A stretch of 64,000 nucleotides of DNA from Deltaproteobacteria bacterium (GCA_002685535.1 NYXK01000071.1:124001-188000), one strand, 5' to 3'; counted from the first letter of the stretch, positions 49,267-63,156 are shown. Notes: a model not told the origin generated them from the sequence alone. Numbers and translations: made by a program.

Positions 49267-49947
49267 TCATCCACCGTATCCACCGCCACAGCCAGGCAGA
49301 CCATAGATCCCACCCACAATCCAAAGCACAACATCGATGAGACTCCATGTTCCCAGTCCGCCTAAAGTCAAGAGCTTGAAAGCTGCAAGGACCCCTATCG
49401 AACCCAAGTCAGCTCATTCTTCTCAATCCCCACCGCACCACAGAAAACTTTACATATGTGTCTGATATCTAGGTGTGGGAAAGGTGAGGGTCCAAGGGAA
49501 GTCGGGTGGGTGATGGACTCACAATGATGAGCGTAGAATTGATCAACGCCGAATGTACCCAGGAAGAGCGCGAGGAGGGTGGCGGTCTTGAATTTTGCGC
49601 TGCATTTCGAGATTGTTGGACAGGTGCCCCATTTGCGGGGGGTGAGGAGCGGTGTTTCTATGTGTGCGTTGTGTGTTAGTATTTATTTCTTTTGGGGACA
49701 TCGAAAGGAGTGTGGTGAAGAGATTCCCGGTAGCAAGATGATCTACCGAATTCATGTACGATAGAGTTTTTGGGCATGGGAGACAAAAAAATGAGGTCCG
49801 CGTTGGGAAGATATCACCTTGATGCGAAGAGGGTTGTAGGCTGAGATAGAGGAACAAGAGTGTGAAGGCGCTGAGTTGGTAAATGAGAACATGGATGAAG
49901 TGATTAAGTACAAATGAGCGCAGCTGCATCATGGTTTGCATATCCAA
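49267..49947 (-). CDS. TM2-domain protein (5' end uncertain)
   Basis: Minus-strand exons: KCSAKFKTATLLALFLGTFGVDQFYAHH (donor GTGAGT) and GVLAAFKLLTLGGLGTWSLIDVVLWIVGGIYGLPGCGGGYGG-stop. Confidence 0.7.
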
Positions 49948-51193
49948 CTTTTTCCACGAAGTGGTTACTGATGTTTGTTCGGTCGCAATTTGCTCGGAGT
50001 CAAAAGCGGTTTGAGCTCTCTGAGGGTTTCGTGTACAAAGGAAAGAAGTGGCAGTCGAAGTTATGAGAATATATAAAAGCCATCTGTGAATGTTTCCAAA
50101 TCCGTTTGTTGGCGGACGGCATGCTGGACGTGAATCATCAAATCTAACAAATGACTGTTCGCAGCTCGGATTGCCATACTAGGTACAACTTTGGCGAATA
50201 AAGGGAATCGCTTTGTTTCGGGGAGCTGGAAAGCGTCCAACAATGCTTTGTTGGCAAAGAATGCTATCCGCTTTGTCAAGCTGTGCTAAGCGAGTGGTAG
50301 ACACTGGAGTGGAGGTATTTTGGAAGTTATTCCTCATGAACATCTTCTATGGTGCCAGATTCAGACAATTTCGCCATCATAATACCTATCCTCTCCGAGA
50401 ATGAACGTCCACCACAAATCTTGACTAAAAACCATAATATCTCCCCTCTCTTCTCCCGACAGGACTGCCATCACAGCATACCCAGCCGCTCCCCTCCACA
50501 ATGCAGCATTGACCATGGTCAAGCAACATTGAGTGTTGAAGGTGGCAGGATCACCAGCGCGGAGGAGCTCATGACTACTATGATTAAGCTGGGTAGAAGT
50601 TTCTGGTCTCAGAAGTTGTGATGGGTAGATTGGCAAGGAGGTTTGTGGAGAGGTTGAGGGATGGGGCCTTGCTTCCTGAGTCAGGTCAAACCACGTACTT
50701 GCAATTCGGGCTCAATTGAGAGATATTGCTATCTGCTTGATCTTAGCAATTCCTATGAGATAGTATCCTGAGCTCGTGATCTCAGTTGTCAGTGAGTTGT
50801 CAGTGTCATTCTGAGTTGCGGTGTTTTCTAAAGCCGACGTCCGCCAAGACTGACTGAATAAACAGGGGTCCAACTTTCTGAGACAAATCGACAGTCGCTT
50901 GGGACAAAATGTAAACATACAGTTATTTAGCCAAGAAACTGAGGAAAATATCATCTCCGCGTCAACCTCTCTGAATCTGTATCAACGTACAGACCCACTG
51001 TGGCACAACTCGGGATCTTGACCAATCGTTCCCAAAGATGACTCCTAAACCCTGCCCATGCGTCAATTATCTACTTGCGCGTGAGCTTCAGCCGCGTCCA
51101 GGCAACATCTATACTCTTGACATCTAGCAGCTGTCAGGCAACGTTCCACTTCATACATAAGAATTTCACCGCAATATCTTATCGAAAACCCCC

Positions 51194-53124
51194 ATGGCCG
51201 AGATACAAGATATGTATCGCTACGAGCGCATACCGCACCCAGCATACCTAGAAACGACCAGAATCTTGACACTCTCCCCAGGCTCTGAAGATGAGCCGCT
51301 CTCTGGGACACTCGCCCCAATGAGCACAACCCATCCGCATCCATTTGAAGCCCTCTCCTACGTATGGGGAAGAGCTGGGACATGGGATGAAATCACCATC
51401 GATGGGAAAGTTGTCAGACTCACCGCCAGCCTGGGCACCATGCTCCGACGCATCCGGTACAGAGATGCGCCGCATGTGATCTGGGCGGACCAAATATGCA
51501 TCAATCAGGAGGACATGGTCGAGCGAAGTCAGCAGGTCCGGCATATGAGTTCGATCTACCAGAAAGCGTCGAAGGTACTGGTGTGGCTTGGCGAAGATTC
51601 TGCGGGCTATGCGAGGAGCGCTTTTGAGCTTGTAGAGGCTTTGGTTGCGATTGTAAAGGATGAATCGCGGCTGCAGGATTTCAAGGAGGAGCAGACTACT
51701 TTCGATTGGTTTTCGGAAGAGTCTTGGATAGCGCTCAGGGAGCTCTTCAAGCAGCCTTGGGTATGCATATCCCACGATTGAGATCGTGACAGTACTGATG
51801 CAAATGCAGTTCGACCGAAAATGGATTTTACAGGAGATAGGCACAGATACTCCCTCTGAAGTCTACTGGGGCGATTTGAAAGTATCTTGGGATAATATCG
51901 CGGAAGCATCAGCGCTGCTGAAGCATCATGGATACCTGCTTCGAGGAAAGTATGATGTGCAAGTTTGGAAACCTTGGTACATGAACAAGTTATTTTCAGT
52001 CGACTCGCTTGGGACGAAAGCGCAAAACTTCACTTATGAGTTGCACAGAGCGCGATGGCAACAAGCTAGTGATCCTAGAGATCACATCTTCGCATTGCTC
52101 GGACACCCTTCTGTTCAGCTGGATGAGAATGGGGATAGGGAGATGGAAGCCGATTACTTGAAGTCAGTGGAGCAGGTGTTTCACGAGACTGCTGTACATA
52201 TACTTGGGAAGGGAGAGTCCTTGATGATGTTGAACGTGATTCAACACGAGACGTTGGAAACGGGTGAGTTAGCCGAGCATGCTGAACAGCATATCCGCCA
52301 CCAAGTCCGCGAAAAGCTATTCTCGACCTTGTGTGAGCGTCGCTAAAGCCTTAACAGCTTTGAGAAGACCAAACCTTCCGACATGGGTACCCCAATGGGA
52401 TCTTCAAGAGTCCCTGCACAACCTCCTCGGTGACGATACATGCGTCTACCGGCCATATCACCCGCACGAGACTGTCCTCCCAAAGCCGAAGTTTATCGAG
52501 TCAACCCGAATCCTGCTTCTCGAGGGAGTCACAGTCGACATCATCCAAACGATTTCAAGAGTACTGCGGACATCCGACATCACATTAGAATCTTCAATGA
52601 TTGCCGAGCTCTGGCTCAGTCAACCCGAATGCGTCAACGGCGGATTCACGACATCGGGACCACTCTACCCTACCGGAGGGAGCAGCATCTTTGCGCTCTT
52701 GGAGACACTGTCAGCCGTGAAGAAACTCAAACAGCAGGCTCCAATTCCACTTTCCGAGCGCTTGAGTGACGGCGCAGACTACTTGACCCGAGCGTATAGC
52801 ACGAGCCATGGAATAGATGAAGATCTGCATCAACTAGGCAAGACTGGAAACTGCTACAAGTGGATGGAGAGAGTGTCTGGTGGAGCGGACGGCCGACGCT
52901 TCGCCAGGGGCAAGAAGGGATACTATGCTTTATGTCCTCCGGCTGCGAGAGATGGCGATGTACTGTGTTTGCTTCTTGGTGGGCAGACACTCTTTTGTCT
53001 GAGGCCCGATGGAGATGGGTATTTCTTTGTGGGAGAGTGCTATGTGCATGGTCTTATGGATGGAGGAGCTTATGATTTGATGAGGTCTGGTGAGCTGCCG
53101 GGACTTGAGTTCAGGATAAAATGA
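51194..53124 (+). CDS. Heterokaryon incompatibility (HET) domain protein, 3 exons
   Basis: FEALSYVWG...IWADQICINQEDMVERSQQVRHMSSIYQKASKVLVWLGED; FDRKWILQEIG; RPNLPTWVPQWD. Introns 51761..51809 and 52264..52358. Confidence 0.93.
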
Positions 53125-53368
53125 TGTGGCTTTATGAAGAGATGGCCTCTTTAATCTGCTTCAAGTAAGATTGAGGTTGATGCCGGGTTCGTTTTGAACC
53201 AAATGAAGAAGCGAGGAGTGTTCTGGGCAGTGTGCTGCTAATTTCTGCGAACTTTCAATGTATCTTTAGTGATTAATTCAAGGACTGTGATCAGACCTGA
53301 AAGACAGAATCGATCGACCCCCTCCCGAACTCATGAAAACTTTTCGCGTGTATGCATAGATATAATGA

Positions 53369-53399
53369 AATCATATTCTAAACGAATGTGAATATGATT
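53369..53399. other. Perfect 10 bp inverted repeat with an 11 nt loop
   Basis: AATCATATTC-taaacgaatgt-GAATATGATT. Confidence 0.8.
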
Positions 53400-53830
53400 A
53401 TCATATAAAAGATTAAATTATATTATAATAACAATTTTCTCTTTTCTAAATTGTGAATTTCGCTGTACAGCACAAACCAAAATAAAATTCGATGATCGAA
53501 ACATTTATGAAGTGTTTCTTCTCTTTTGTTAATATAAACCGATATTAACAAGACATAAATGGCATTTCATATCATATCGATCCGATCGCTTGAAGTCATA
53601 GATGAACTACAAGACGCGGATAAATAGGGATTATTAGTGAGGTGGATGTTTTGATTCGCTTAATTCAGGAATTTCAAATCATTACTACTATACAAATGGT
53701 TAATTTGACGCCGGGAAGTAGATCGTTCGGGAATATTAGTAAACGATAATGATTTATTCTTTGGTTCGCAAATGATTCAGTCGAGTCGCATTCAAGCTGA
53801 GGCCCTTAATTGTTTTTGTAAACTCTTTTC

Positions 53831-53870
53831 TTCTCTTTTTTTCTCTTTTTTTCTCTTTTTTTCTCTTTTC
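53831..53870. repeat. 10 bp-period pyrimidine repeat (TTCTCTTTTT)n
   Basis: ttctctttttttctctttttttctctttttttctcttttc read directly. Confidence 0.9.
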
Positions 53871-54539
53871 AAGTTTTTATTTAGCTTTCTACTTTATTTT
53901 CTTAATCTCGTCAAAACATTACAATTCATCACCTCCTAATCAGACCTCCCACTAAGCCATCTCCCCGTGCTGTGCATCTTGTTCAATCAATCTAGCGCTC
54001 TTTGTAGCTCAGGTATCTTTGCCCACCGGAAAGTCCTCATGTAATTCTCAATTTCGTATTCTCACCTCAGACTTCTTCCAAATTTGTTCTCTCTCAGAAT
54101 CCGATCTCTCATCACCCGTCTCTCATCGTCCATGGATCCATCGCATAGAATCGCAGGACATCTAATCATAAATTCCAAACGCAAATCGCCGCGCAAACGC
54201 CAGTAAATAGTAGAGCAAATCCATCCGCATAAACGCAACGCATCGCATCATAAAAGCCATGAAAACATCAACGAAAGAGCAAGAGAGCAAGCCGCTTGAG
54301 CGAGAGAAGAAAAGCAAGCAAGCAGCACATCGACTGGTATAAACGCAGCGCCATGCAAAACGCAACCCAAAGGTTTGAAAAGAAGGAAAAGATCGCTATG
54401 CGCATCAAGCAGATCAAACAAAGCGGGTGTTGAGACCCACGGAGTAAACGAGCGAAGATAGATCGTACACAATGTCTAGCGTCGACAAGTCAAAGCTGAG
54501 AAATCTCGCCCAGTCTCTGACATACCACCAGAGCGGGCT

Positions 54540-56287
54540 TTACTGCCCATGCGCCCCAGCCTGGTGTCCAATGACACCACCAAATCGACTCCCATCCTGC
54601 ATAACAGCACTCATATCCCTGCCCTGGGAGTCCACAGGTGGATATCTAGCTCTCAGTTCCAGATCGTCCAGATGCATATGCGAGCGAATATACTTCTCTC
54701 TCCCGTCATCCTGAGGGTTATGATCCCACGAAGTGAACTTTCCACTCTTGAGCGCCACCCAGACGAGACGGCGTTGGCGCTGCGAAACGAGGACGGAATC
54801 CGTGATGGCATTCATATCCCATTTGGCTTTTGCTTCGGCGACAAAGGCTGAGAGGGTGGTGGAGACTTCGGTAGTGAAGAGGGGGTGTTTGGGGGAGAGG
54901 GAGGCGAGGTTGATGAGTTCTTTTGGGTCGGTGGAGAGGTTGTATAGTTGATCTGGATCAGCGGGGCAGGTGATGTATTTCCACTTGCCACGACGGATCA
55001 TCATCATTGGGGCGACTGTGCCTTCGCCACAGTACTCGGCGAAAACTGTGTCGGATCCTCCTGGGCGGTTCTCGAGATGTGGGAGCAGGGACGTGCCGTC
55101 CATTGGGAGGCCGCCCCAGAGTTTGGTGTGTGCTAGATCGACGAGAGTGGGGAGGATGTCTAGGGTAGAGACGTTGGCAGTGACGTGGTGTGGTTTGAAC
55201 GTTGCTGGGTGGTTGATGATCATCGGGACGCGAACTGATGCCTCGAAGTATGACATCTTGTACCACAACCCTCGCTCGCCCAACATGTCACCATGATCAC
55301 CGCTGAAGACGATAATGGTATCCTCGTCTAACCGACATTCCTTGAGAGTCTCCAATAGCTTTCCAATGCAGTCATCGACGTAGGAAACTGCTCCATAGTA
55401 TGCACGTCTAGCGCGCTTGATCTGGTCTGGAGTGAACTTCTTGCCCCAAAGATCGGATACTTTCAATAGGCGTTGAGAGTGGGAATCTTGCTCTTCTTGT
55501 GGGATTGTAACATCTGGAAGTTCAATATCGACGTCCGCGTACATGTCCCAGTACTTCTTCTCGATCGTGTATGGATCATGAGGGTGTGTAAGGGAGACTG
55601 TCAAACAGAATGGGCGAGTATTTGGACCTTTGCGAACATGATCGTAGAGGAATTGCTTGGACCTAGAAAGTCAGCACGGCCGTTCCCCCCTTGAGGGCGC
55701 ACTTACTTGTACATAACCTCCTCATCGTAGTCCAGCTGATTGCTCCTTACACAGGGACCTGCCTGTTCGATTGAACTCGCATTATGGTACCACTCCAATC
55801 GTCTATTTGGCTCCTCCCAATTGACTGCCCAACCATAATCGCCTGGATAGATATCACTTGTCAATCTACTCTCGTAGCCATGTAGTTGCTCCCCAATAAA
55901 GTGCATCTTTCCCGCCAATGTTGTCTCGTAGCCCGCCGCGCGCAAGTAATGCGCATATGTCGGCACACTGGGATCAATCGAGCAGGCATTATCGTAGGAG
56001 CCAATCTTTGTGGGAAGTTGACCGGACACCATAGACATTCTTGAAGGCGCGCAGAGTGGTGAAGGGCAGTATGCGGAATCGAAGACTACACCGCCTGCTG
56101 CGAGCGCATCGAGGTTGGGAGTTTTGATTTGCGATTTGGGGTTGTGCATTTTGAGGAGGGGAGCAGCGAGTTGATCGGCCATGATATAGAGGATGTTTGG
56201 TTGTTTGAAAGGTGCGGATTGAGGCATGGCGGCGGCAGTTCGCTCATGTCGAGGTGAGGGAGGGACGGAGTTGAGATCTGGAGCCAT
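54540..56287 (-). CDS. Sulfatase, choline-sulfatase-like, 2 exons
   Basis: NILYIMADQLAAPLL; CPSPLCAPSRMSMVSGQLPTKIGSYDNA (C-x-P-S-R formylglycine site); LAGKMHFIGEQLHGYESRLTSDIYPGDYGW; VFSGDHGDMLGERGLWYKMSYFEASVRVPMII. Confidence 0.93.
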
Positions 56288-59200
56288 TGTTGTGGTGCGG
56301 CTCTTTGTATAGTATTGATTGTCCAAAGAGGATGGTGTGAGATTTGTCGCCGGGGTAAGCACTGTAGTAAGTCTTGTAGTAGTGGAAGAGCGACTCGCAA
56401 GAGTGATGTCTTGCAGTGAGTGGAGAGTTTGGGTGTAGATGTGAGAAGATAAGAGCGGTGTCTTCAAGGAAAGAGGATATGGAGGGAACAGCGAGTTGTA
56501 GTAGTAGATATGAGTAGTGAATATGGACAGGCAAAGGGGGTGAAGTGAATAGCGGTCAGAGAATACCGATGCCGTAGCTAGATAGAAAAGGAAGGAGAGA
56601 AAGAGGAAAGAAAGAAATAAAAGAGACGAAATGATGAACAGATGTCTTCCTCGCCGAACCAGTAGATAGACCAGGGAGGGGCATGTCGCCGCCACTCATA
56701 CCTACCGTCGTCTCGTCAATCAAATCAATCCCCCTTCCGTATGTGGAGATCAGTACGGCGCATTCACAATGGCGGGCGTGGCCTTTGCATCGGCGTGGGT
56801 GGGTGTGTGTGTGGTGGGAGAGCAGAGCGTGGGCGAAGACCTGAGGGGATGGCAAGAAAAATGTTGCGATTCCTATCGGGATTTCGTGCTCACGTTCAAC
56901 CTTTCCCGATGTAGCCTCGTCCCTGCATATTGTCCCAACTGTCTTATCTGCATGTCCAGGGGCCTTTCGTGCGCACCTCAGGCATCAACCACATCCCTCC
57001 TCACCCCCACAAAACCCTCAAATATAAAAATGGTCAAGAGTCCCTTTCCCCAGCACCTTCATATTCGAGTATGTGCCGTTTCAAGACTATGTCAAGGCTG
57101 AGTTCAAAAGTTGTGATGCTAGCGGTTGTCGGCGTGGAAATGCAGATAGCTGGAATGGGATCATGATTGCCATTTTGGGATAAGAAGTCCTTTGGAACCA
57201 GGCATCTACTTTTTTAGGCTTTGGTTTTCTGCTCATGCACCAGACCAGACCGCGACGACAGCTCAGCACGGTATCGGATCTGATGCAGCGCCACTCCAAT
57301 ATTTGACTGTCACTGTGACTCGATTGGCTTGGAATTGGGCATGAAGAGCCGAGCCAGCCATCCTTTCCTTTTCTTCATGTCAAGTCAAGTCTGATGATCC
57401 GGCAAGTCCGTGATCGATGGGGAGGAAGTTGTCCGTACAGAGGGCAAAGCACGACCACGACCACCCACGATGGTACACTGCCTCGTGACCATCTGCATCA
57501 TGCGTGGTCATCGATTTCCTCCATCTCCTCTTCTATCCGAGTCTATTACGATTCATGTCATGTCATGCCATGCTGTCCAGCATTTGCATTGCATATCATG
57601 TCACTCTCTCTCCACCCTCGCTTTGTCCAGATCACTGAACATCGAGACACACACTTTGAACCTCACAGAGCCTCTTTTGACCCCTCAGTTCTCCTATCAG
57701 CCTTGCATAACCTTCACATCTCCCATCCAATCCCAAATCGGGAAAACCCCCCTTCCAGCCTCGCCCTACAAGCATCATCTCATTAAAAGTTCCAATCCAT
57801 GTCCATTAAGCGTCATCGTACAGGATATCATCTCGACTCTCCAGTTGAAACGGACTTTCGTGACTTAGTGTCAGAATCGTCATTTTCAAGCTGGTGTATT
57901 GGTTGGGGGGGTTCTGGTGTGTGTGGATGGTTGCGAGGATGTTTGGTGCGGGGGAAGTGGAGGACAGCATAAGTGCGGTGTGGGTGGGTGGACAAGAAGA
58001 CTGGACCTTGAAGGGCTTGAATCAGTGAGTGGCACGAGACCAGTTTTCGTTTCGCTTGGATTGTTTTGACTTTCCATCAGCTCCAAGGCGAGTCGAAATA
58101 CTTCAATCCCTTTTGCATTACCCTCCGATTCTTTTTCTTCTGATCTTATTCTTAAGGAAGACTGCATCCGAACTATCCATGCATCCATATATTCATGTTC
58201 CGAACCCAGGAACCACGCAGGATTACCCCTCACCTCACGTGTGACTACAGCATGCGTTTCGACGTTCTCTTCTCTATCCTTGATAACGTAGTCATCTTCA
58301 TCCGGACAAAATCCCCAAACCAATTGCTCTTCAGTGACCAGATACTACCAACACTGTTGTTGTGATGTCCAAGCATGCCCAAAAAGTATTTCGTCGTGCT
58401 ATCGTGGTGTCGCATCGTCAAGTGCAGATTCAGGATCAAACTTCCTCAAGTAGCCATTCTTTCCTGAGCTGGTAACAGAAGCTGCTTACCAACGAGCTGT
58501 CCAGAGATACAAAGTAACATGTTACATCTTGCTCTTATCTAGCCGCCTGCTCAAGGAATAACCGTACCGAGTTCCTAGCAGAGAAGAAGACCTCGAGGAG
58601 GCGCAGAAGGTTACAGGAGATACCGAGATCCAGACGAGAGGATATGATGGATGCTCGTACTGCAAGCCGGGAGCGATACACCCTTTCTCCGCTTCACGAT
58701 ATCGAGCGACTCTTCTTTGGCTGTCTGCTGTATCGAACTGCACCGCTGCCACCGCACAAATTCTTTTTTGCCGCCTTGTAAACCACACGCATATGGGATA
58801 TGCAATGACTGCATTGCAGAATCTCGGTCAGAGACTTGACCTACCTATATACCCTTGTGGCACGACCGAGAGTCTAGGTTCTCATAACGTCGTCAGTACT
58901 TGTTTGTCTTCTTCACGCTCTTCCTTTTCCCCCTTGGAACATACTTCTTAACTCACATCTAGGTACGTCCGCCTCTCCATGTCCAGTATCCAGATAAAAA
59001 GGCCTCCACCTGGCGCCACAGCATGTTCGAATGCACATCTGTAACACACTATATGCACATAGCCATAGTGGCTTGCAACTCGTGAAATCGACATTCTCAT
59101 TCAAGTAAGAATCCTTGTGTCTCGCGAATCACTTCCCTCTCTTCTCTCCACCCCTCCTCTTCCACATTCCCTCTCTCTGGCCCTTCTCCCCCAAACTTTT

Positions 59201-59583
59201 CCAAATATTCTGCCTATATAGCATTTCGTATTTTGCTTCCCTTTCCATTTTCCCTTCCCTCATTCCCTACCATCCCTAAATCTGCGTTCCTTGCAATGAT
59301 GCCCGATGTGAAAGCCCACCCACCCAGCTGCAGCCATGTCATGCCTCAAAGCTCGCCGCCAGCAAGCGAGCAGGTAAACAATGAACAACGATGCAGGATC
59401 CAAGATCCAACATCACCAAGTTACCGAACTCTCCTCTCCTCTCCACTTCCCTGCCCCTCACTTCTTCTTCTTTCCCCACCCTTCAGTTAATACCCATCCA
59501 TCCAAACAAGAAAGTACGCAACTGAGTACTCAAAACAAACGAAACAAAACTCTCTCTTCAAATAGAAAACCAACACCAACACC

Positions 59584-59612
59584 ATGACCATGACCATGAC
59601 CATGACCATCAC
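59584..59612. repeat. Microsatellite (ATGACC)n
   Basis: atgaccatgaccatgaccatgaccatcacc read directly. Confidence 0.85.
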
Positions 59613-60598
59613 CCCTCACATTTACCTACTACCCACTTCAATCTTCCCTTTCGCTAACCCCCTCCTTTCCTTCCACTCCCTCCCCTTCCTCTTACTTACC
59701 CCCTCCCTCCTCCTCTCCCCTTCCATTTGCATGTTCCACTTCCCCATTTCTCATTTCTCTTTCCCCATCCACATCCACATCCACATCCACATCCGCCACT
59801 ATACAATGTACCCAATCTATACTGTATACAACCACAACTAATTATTCATCAGGACCGTGAGATCTCTCGAATCTACAACTTACCTTGAGAGCGAGAAAGC
59901 AAGTTTCCTCCCTCCCTCCTCCCGCAGCAAACAGACATAGCATAACATAATATCCAATACCAAGTCCTCTTTCCCTTCCCTCCTTCCTTCCTTCCTTCCT
60001 CCCTCCCTCCCTCTAGATTCCTCTGTCACCTTTGATCTTGATCTCGTCAGGTATATCATATCAAGATCCCTAATCACACCCACATTTTCATTTTCGCTCT
60101 CTCACCGACTTCCCTCGAAGTTAGGCAGCAGGAAAAGAAAAAAAACCCCCCCCCCCACCCCACAGAGAGAAAAGGAATTTTTTTGTTTGAAGTTGTTAGT
60201 GATGATTGAGCAATGATATTACATCTTTATCTTATTCGTATTTCGTCTTGTCTTCTGTCCCTGATTCTCCCCGTGACCTCTTTATTCTCCATTTCTCCCC
60301 ATGAATGCACCTCTAAGATAACCCCTTCCAAAAAATCCAAGTCGAGAGCAAAAATCGCCGCCAACGCCAATAGATAGATATATACAGAACGAAAAAAAGA
60401 AAAAAAAAATAGCCTCCCCACGGCCAAAAATGCTGAGCAAGTACCGCGTACAAGTATCGTGCAAAATGACCCAACATGCCCAACTCGACATGTCTCTGTT
60501 TCCAGGCATGCCATGCATATCTCCCAGTGGAGGATACATCTCTCAGCTTCTCCCCTTTCTCCTTCCACCCTTCATCCCCATTTTCTTTTTGGGTGTCT

Positions 60599-62095
60599 TT
60601 ACACCCCAATATCAACACTGTACTCATCCATCCAAAACGTGACATTCTTCGTCGCCGAGAACGCCTCCGTGCCCATCCCCAAATGACCGATCCACAAGCC
60701 CGTACTCGAGAAGTTCGCCTGGGTAATGGTATCGAGTTTCGTTAGGAGGGGGCGGATATCGCCGTAGAAGGTTTCGGTGGTCGCGGATGAGACCCATGTG
60801 AGCACGTTTTGGAGGAGGGAGTTTTGGCCGGTGTAGAGTTGGCTGGAGACGGAATTGTCAGTGTTGGTCTTCAGAGGGAGCGGAGGGGAGGGGAGGGAAA
60901 CAAGGGGTTCGGGGAATTAGACAGGGCAGGGTAAGGGGAAAACATACAAAGTCGTCCCATTAATACTCTCCGTCGTAACCACCCCATCCTCCTGTCCAAT
61001 CGCCTGAGCCGCAGTCCCAAACTTCGCAAACCAAATCATGACCTCGTAGTTCGCCAGACTGGAGTTCTCGGCCGCGGTCTTGTCCGCGTCCAAGAACATA
61101 TCGATTGCCACGTTGGTGTTTACCGCGTTGGCAAGGAGTTCGGATTCAGAGGTTGTGGCTGCGGGTGTGTCGCCTACGCCGTAGGTCCAGTGGGTGGAGA
61201 GGGCGATGGTTTTGATGGTGGAGAGGAGGTACGGCATGTCGGTTAGGACTTGGACGTTGGGGAAGGCGTGGACGGGTTGTGATGCTGGGCCGGGTGGGTA
61301 GGCCCATGTTACGGAGAATTCGGGGGCGGTGGAGGGGGTGGAGTAGGTTCCGTTGTTGAAGGATGTTACCTGGGGGAGGTTAGAAGGAGCTTTTGATAGG
61401 TGTGAAGTTGAAGAATGGTGGATTTGAGGTAGAATTGCTGGAAGGGAGTGACATACGTTCATACACATAGCTCCTGGATCACCTTCCGTGTAACCCCACT
61501 GATTGGGATTTACTGTTCGAGAAAGAATGTTAGCCAAGTCCAACTCTGATTCAGTCCAAGAAGAAAGCAAGCAATTGCCAATATTCAAATATGCCAACCA
61601 TCCAAGCATTCTGGCAATAATCCAGATCTGCAGGTAAGCAGTAGGGTGAAGACGGAGTATATCCAGTCAGATGCTTTTTCTGACTTTGCTTTCCTTCATC
61701 GATACCGCATATTCTCCTCCTCCCAGTATATCTTTCTACTCTCTTCTTCCTCCCCAGCACTTCCATCTCCCTCCCATCCCGCGATATCCAACCATCCCCA
61801 ACACCCAAACGAAACAGTGAAATAAAAACCACTTACAAGTATACTGAATCCCCGAACTCGGCGCCGTGTATCCAACCTGCTTCTGACAAAACAACTGGCT
61901 CGTAACTCTATCATCACCCTTATTTCCAGTACCACCGCTACCAGTACCAGTCCCTCCAGTTGGAGTATTGAAGATGGGTTCTTGGCCTGTCGCTGCGCGG
62001 TGGGAGTCTACGCCAATGAGGACACCGATTGTTGTTCCGACTGGGAGGATTAGGAGGCCGGCGTTGACGAGCCAGCGGAAGTTGAGGAGACCCAT
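60599..62095 (-). CDS. Glycoside hydrolase family 12 endoglucanase with N-terminal hydrophobic anchor, multi-exon
   Basis: MGLLNFRWLVNAGLLILPVGTTIGVLIGV; NPNQWGYTEGDPGAMCMNV; FSVTWAYPPG...VHAFPNVQV; NTNVAIDMFLDADKTAAENSSLANYEVMIWFAKFGTAAQAIGQ; final exon STGLWIGHLGMGTEAFSATKNVTFWMDEYSVDIGV. Confidence 0.85.
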
Positions 62096-63126
62096 CTTGA
62101 TGGGTGGGAAAAGAGGTTGTGTGGTGTATTAATTATGGTGTGTAGCGATCGGTATGTAGGGATAGAGGGAGATGTCGAAAGCGAGCGTGGTGGGTAACGA
62201 TGAATGTTGTCGTCGTGTATATCCTCACATGTGAATGATACAATCAATCGTACAATGGAATTCAGTCGTCGTCGTTCTCGTCGTCGTAATTGTCTCGCTC
62301 AATTGATCGGTCGTGTCGTAATCAAAGGCGCGCGATGTTTGATATTGGCAAGTTACGTCAAAAAGAGCGGCCGGACGAAGTCGAGGAATTTCGATTTGAA
62401 CCACGCAGGAAACGAATGTGATGAGTGAACAAACGAACGAGTGTCTCACAAGTCGCAGGAAAGTCCAATTTCTGGGAAAGTGCCGATATTGATCCAGTCC
62501 GAATTGTCAAGATTAGAAAAGAAGATCAAACCAAAGCAGATCCGATAGATCAAACTGTGCAGTTCAAAGGCAAAGGCAGCCAGCCAAGAGCAACAATCAA
62601 GAGCAGAGGCACCAGAGTTGGAGAACAGAGCAATTGCCAGCCAACCGGATCTCAGCGGGCATTCTCCTATCCCACCTGGAATCCCACCCCTTGTCCGCCA
62701 CTGTTTCCTTACGAACCCAAGCCCAACACAGAACCAGCTCTCCTAAAAGCAGCAAGCACACCCAAAGCAAGAAGGTAAGAAGAAAGAAAGAAAGAAAAAT
62801 TCGAAATTCAAGTGCCGCCGAGCATACCTAAAGCAGCCATAGCCAGGCTTAGCAGCAGCCACCATCCAAAATTCTCGTGTCTCTGGTCCCGCCTGTGGCT
62901 ACTGGTCTCCATTCATAATCGCTCGGCGTCACGCTACACATGCACCAGTCGACCCCTATCCAGTCAATCCTCTCCATCCCAGCTGTCCTGTACTGTAAAG
63001 CCTGTCAGTCCCAGGCAATCTTCCTCCCTTCGCTCCGTCATTCGTCCGATCCCGCCATCACATCCTTGCACAGGCATCCACTCTCAGCCTATCCAGCACG
63101 TTCGCATCAGGGGTCAATACGAGAGC

Positions 63127-63156
63127 GATGCCCTGATGCCCTGATGCCCTGATGCC
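63127..63156. repeat. 8 bp tandem repeat (GATGCCCT)n, about 3.75 copies
   Basis: gatgccctgatgccctgatgccctgatgcc read directly. Confidence 0.9.

Noticed and set aside
56288-56695. In-frame 136 aa N-terminal extension of the sulfatase with a very hydrophobic helix
   Set aside because: It starts at a GTG in the ORF track and has no ATG before MAPDLNS (56287); most likely 5' UTR unless an upstream exon supplies a start.
62764-62804. AAGAAAGAAAG repeat near a possible ORF
   Set aside because: Simple microsatellite; surrounding ORFs overlap in several frames and show no domain.
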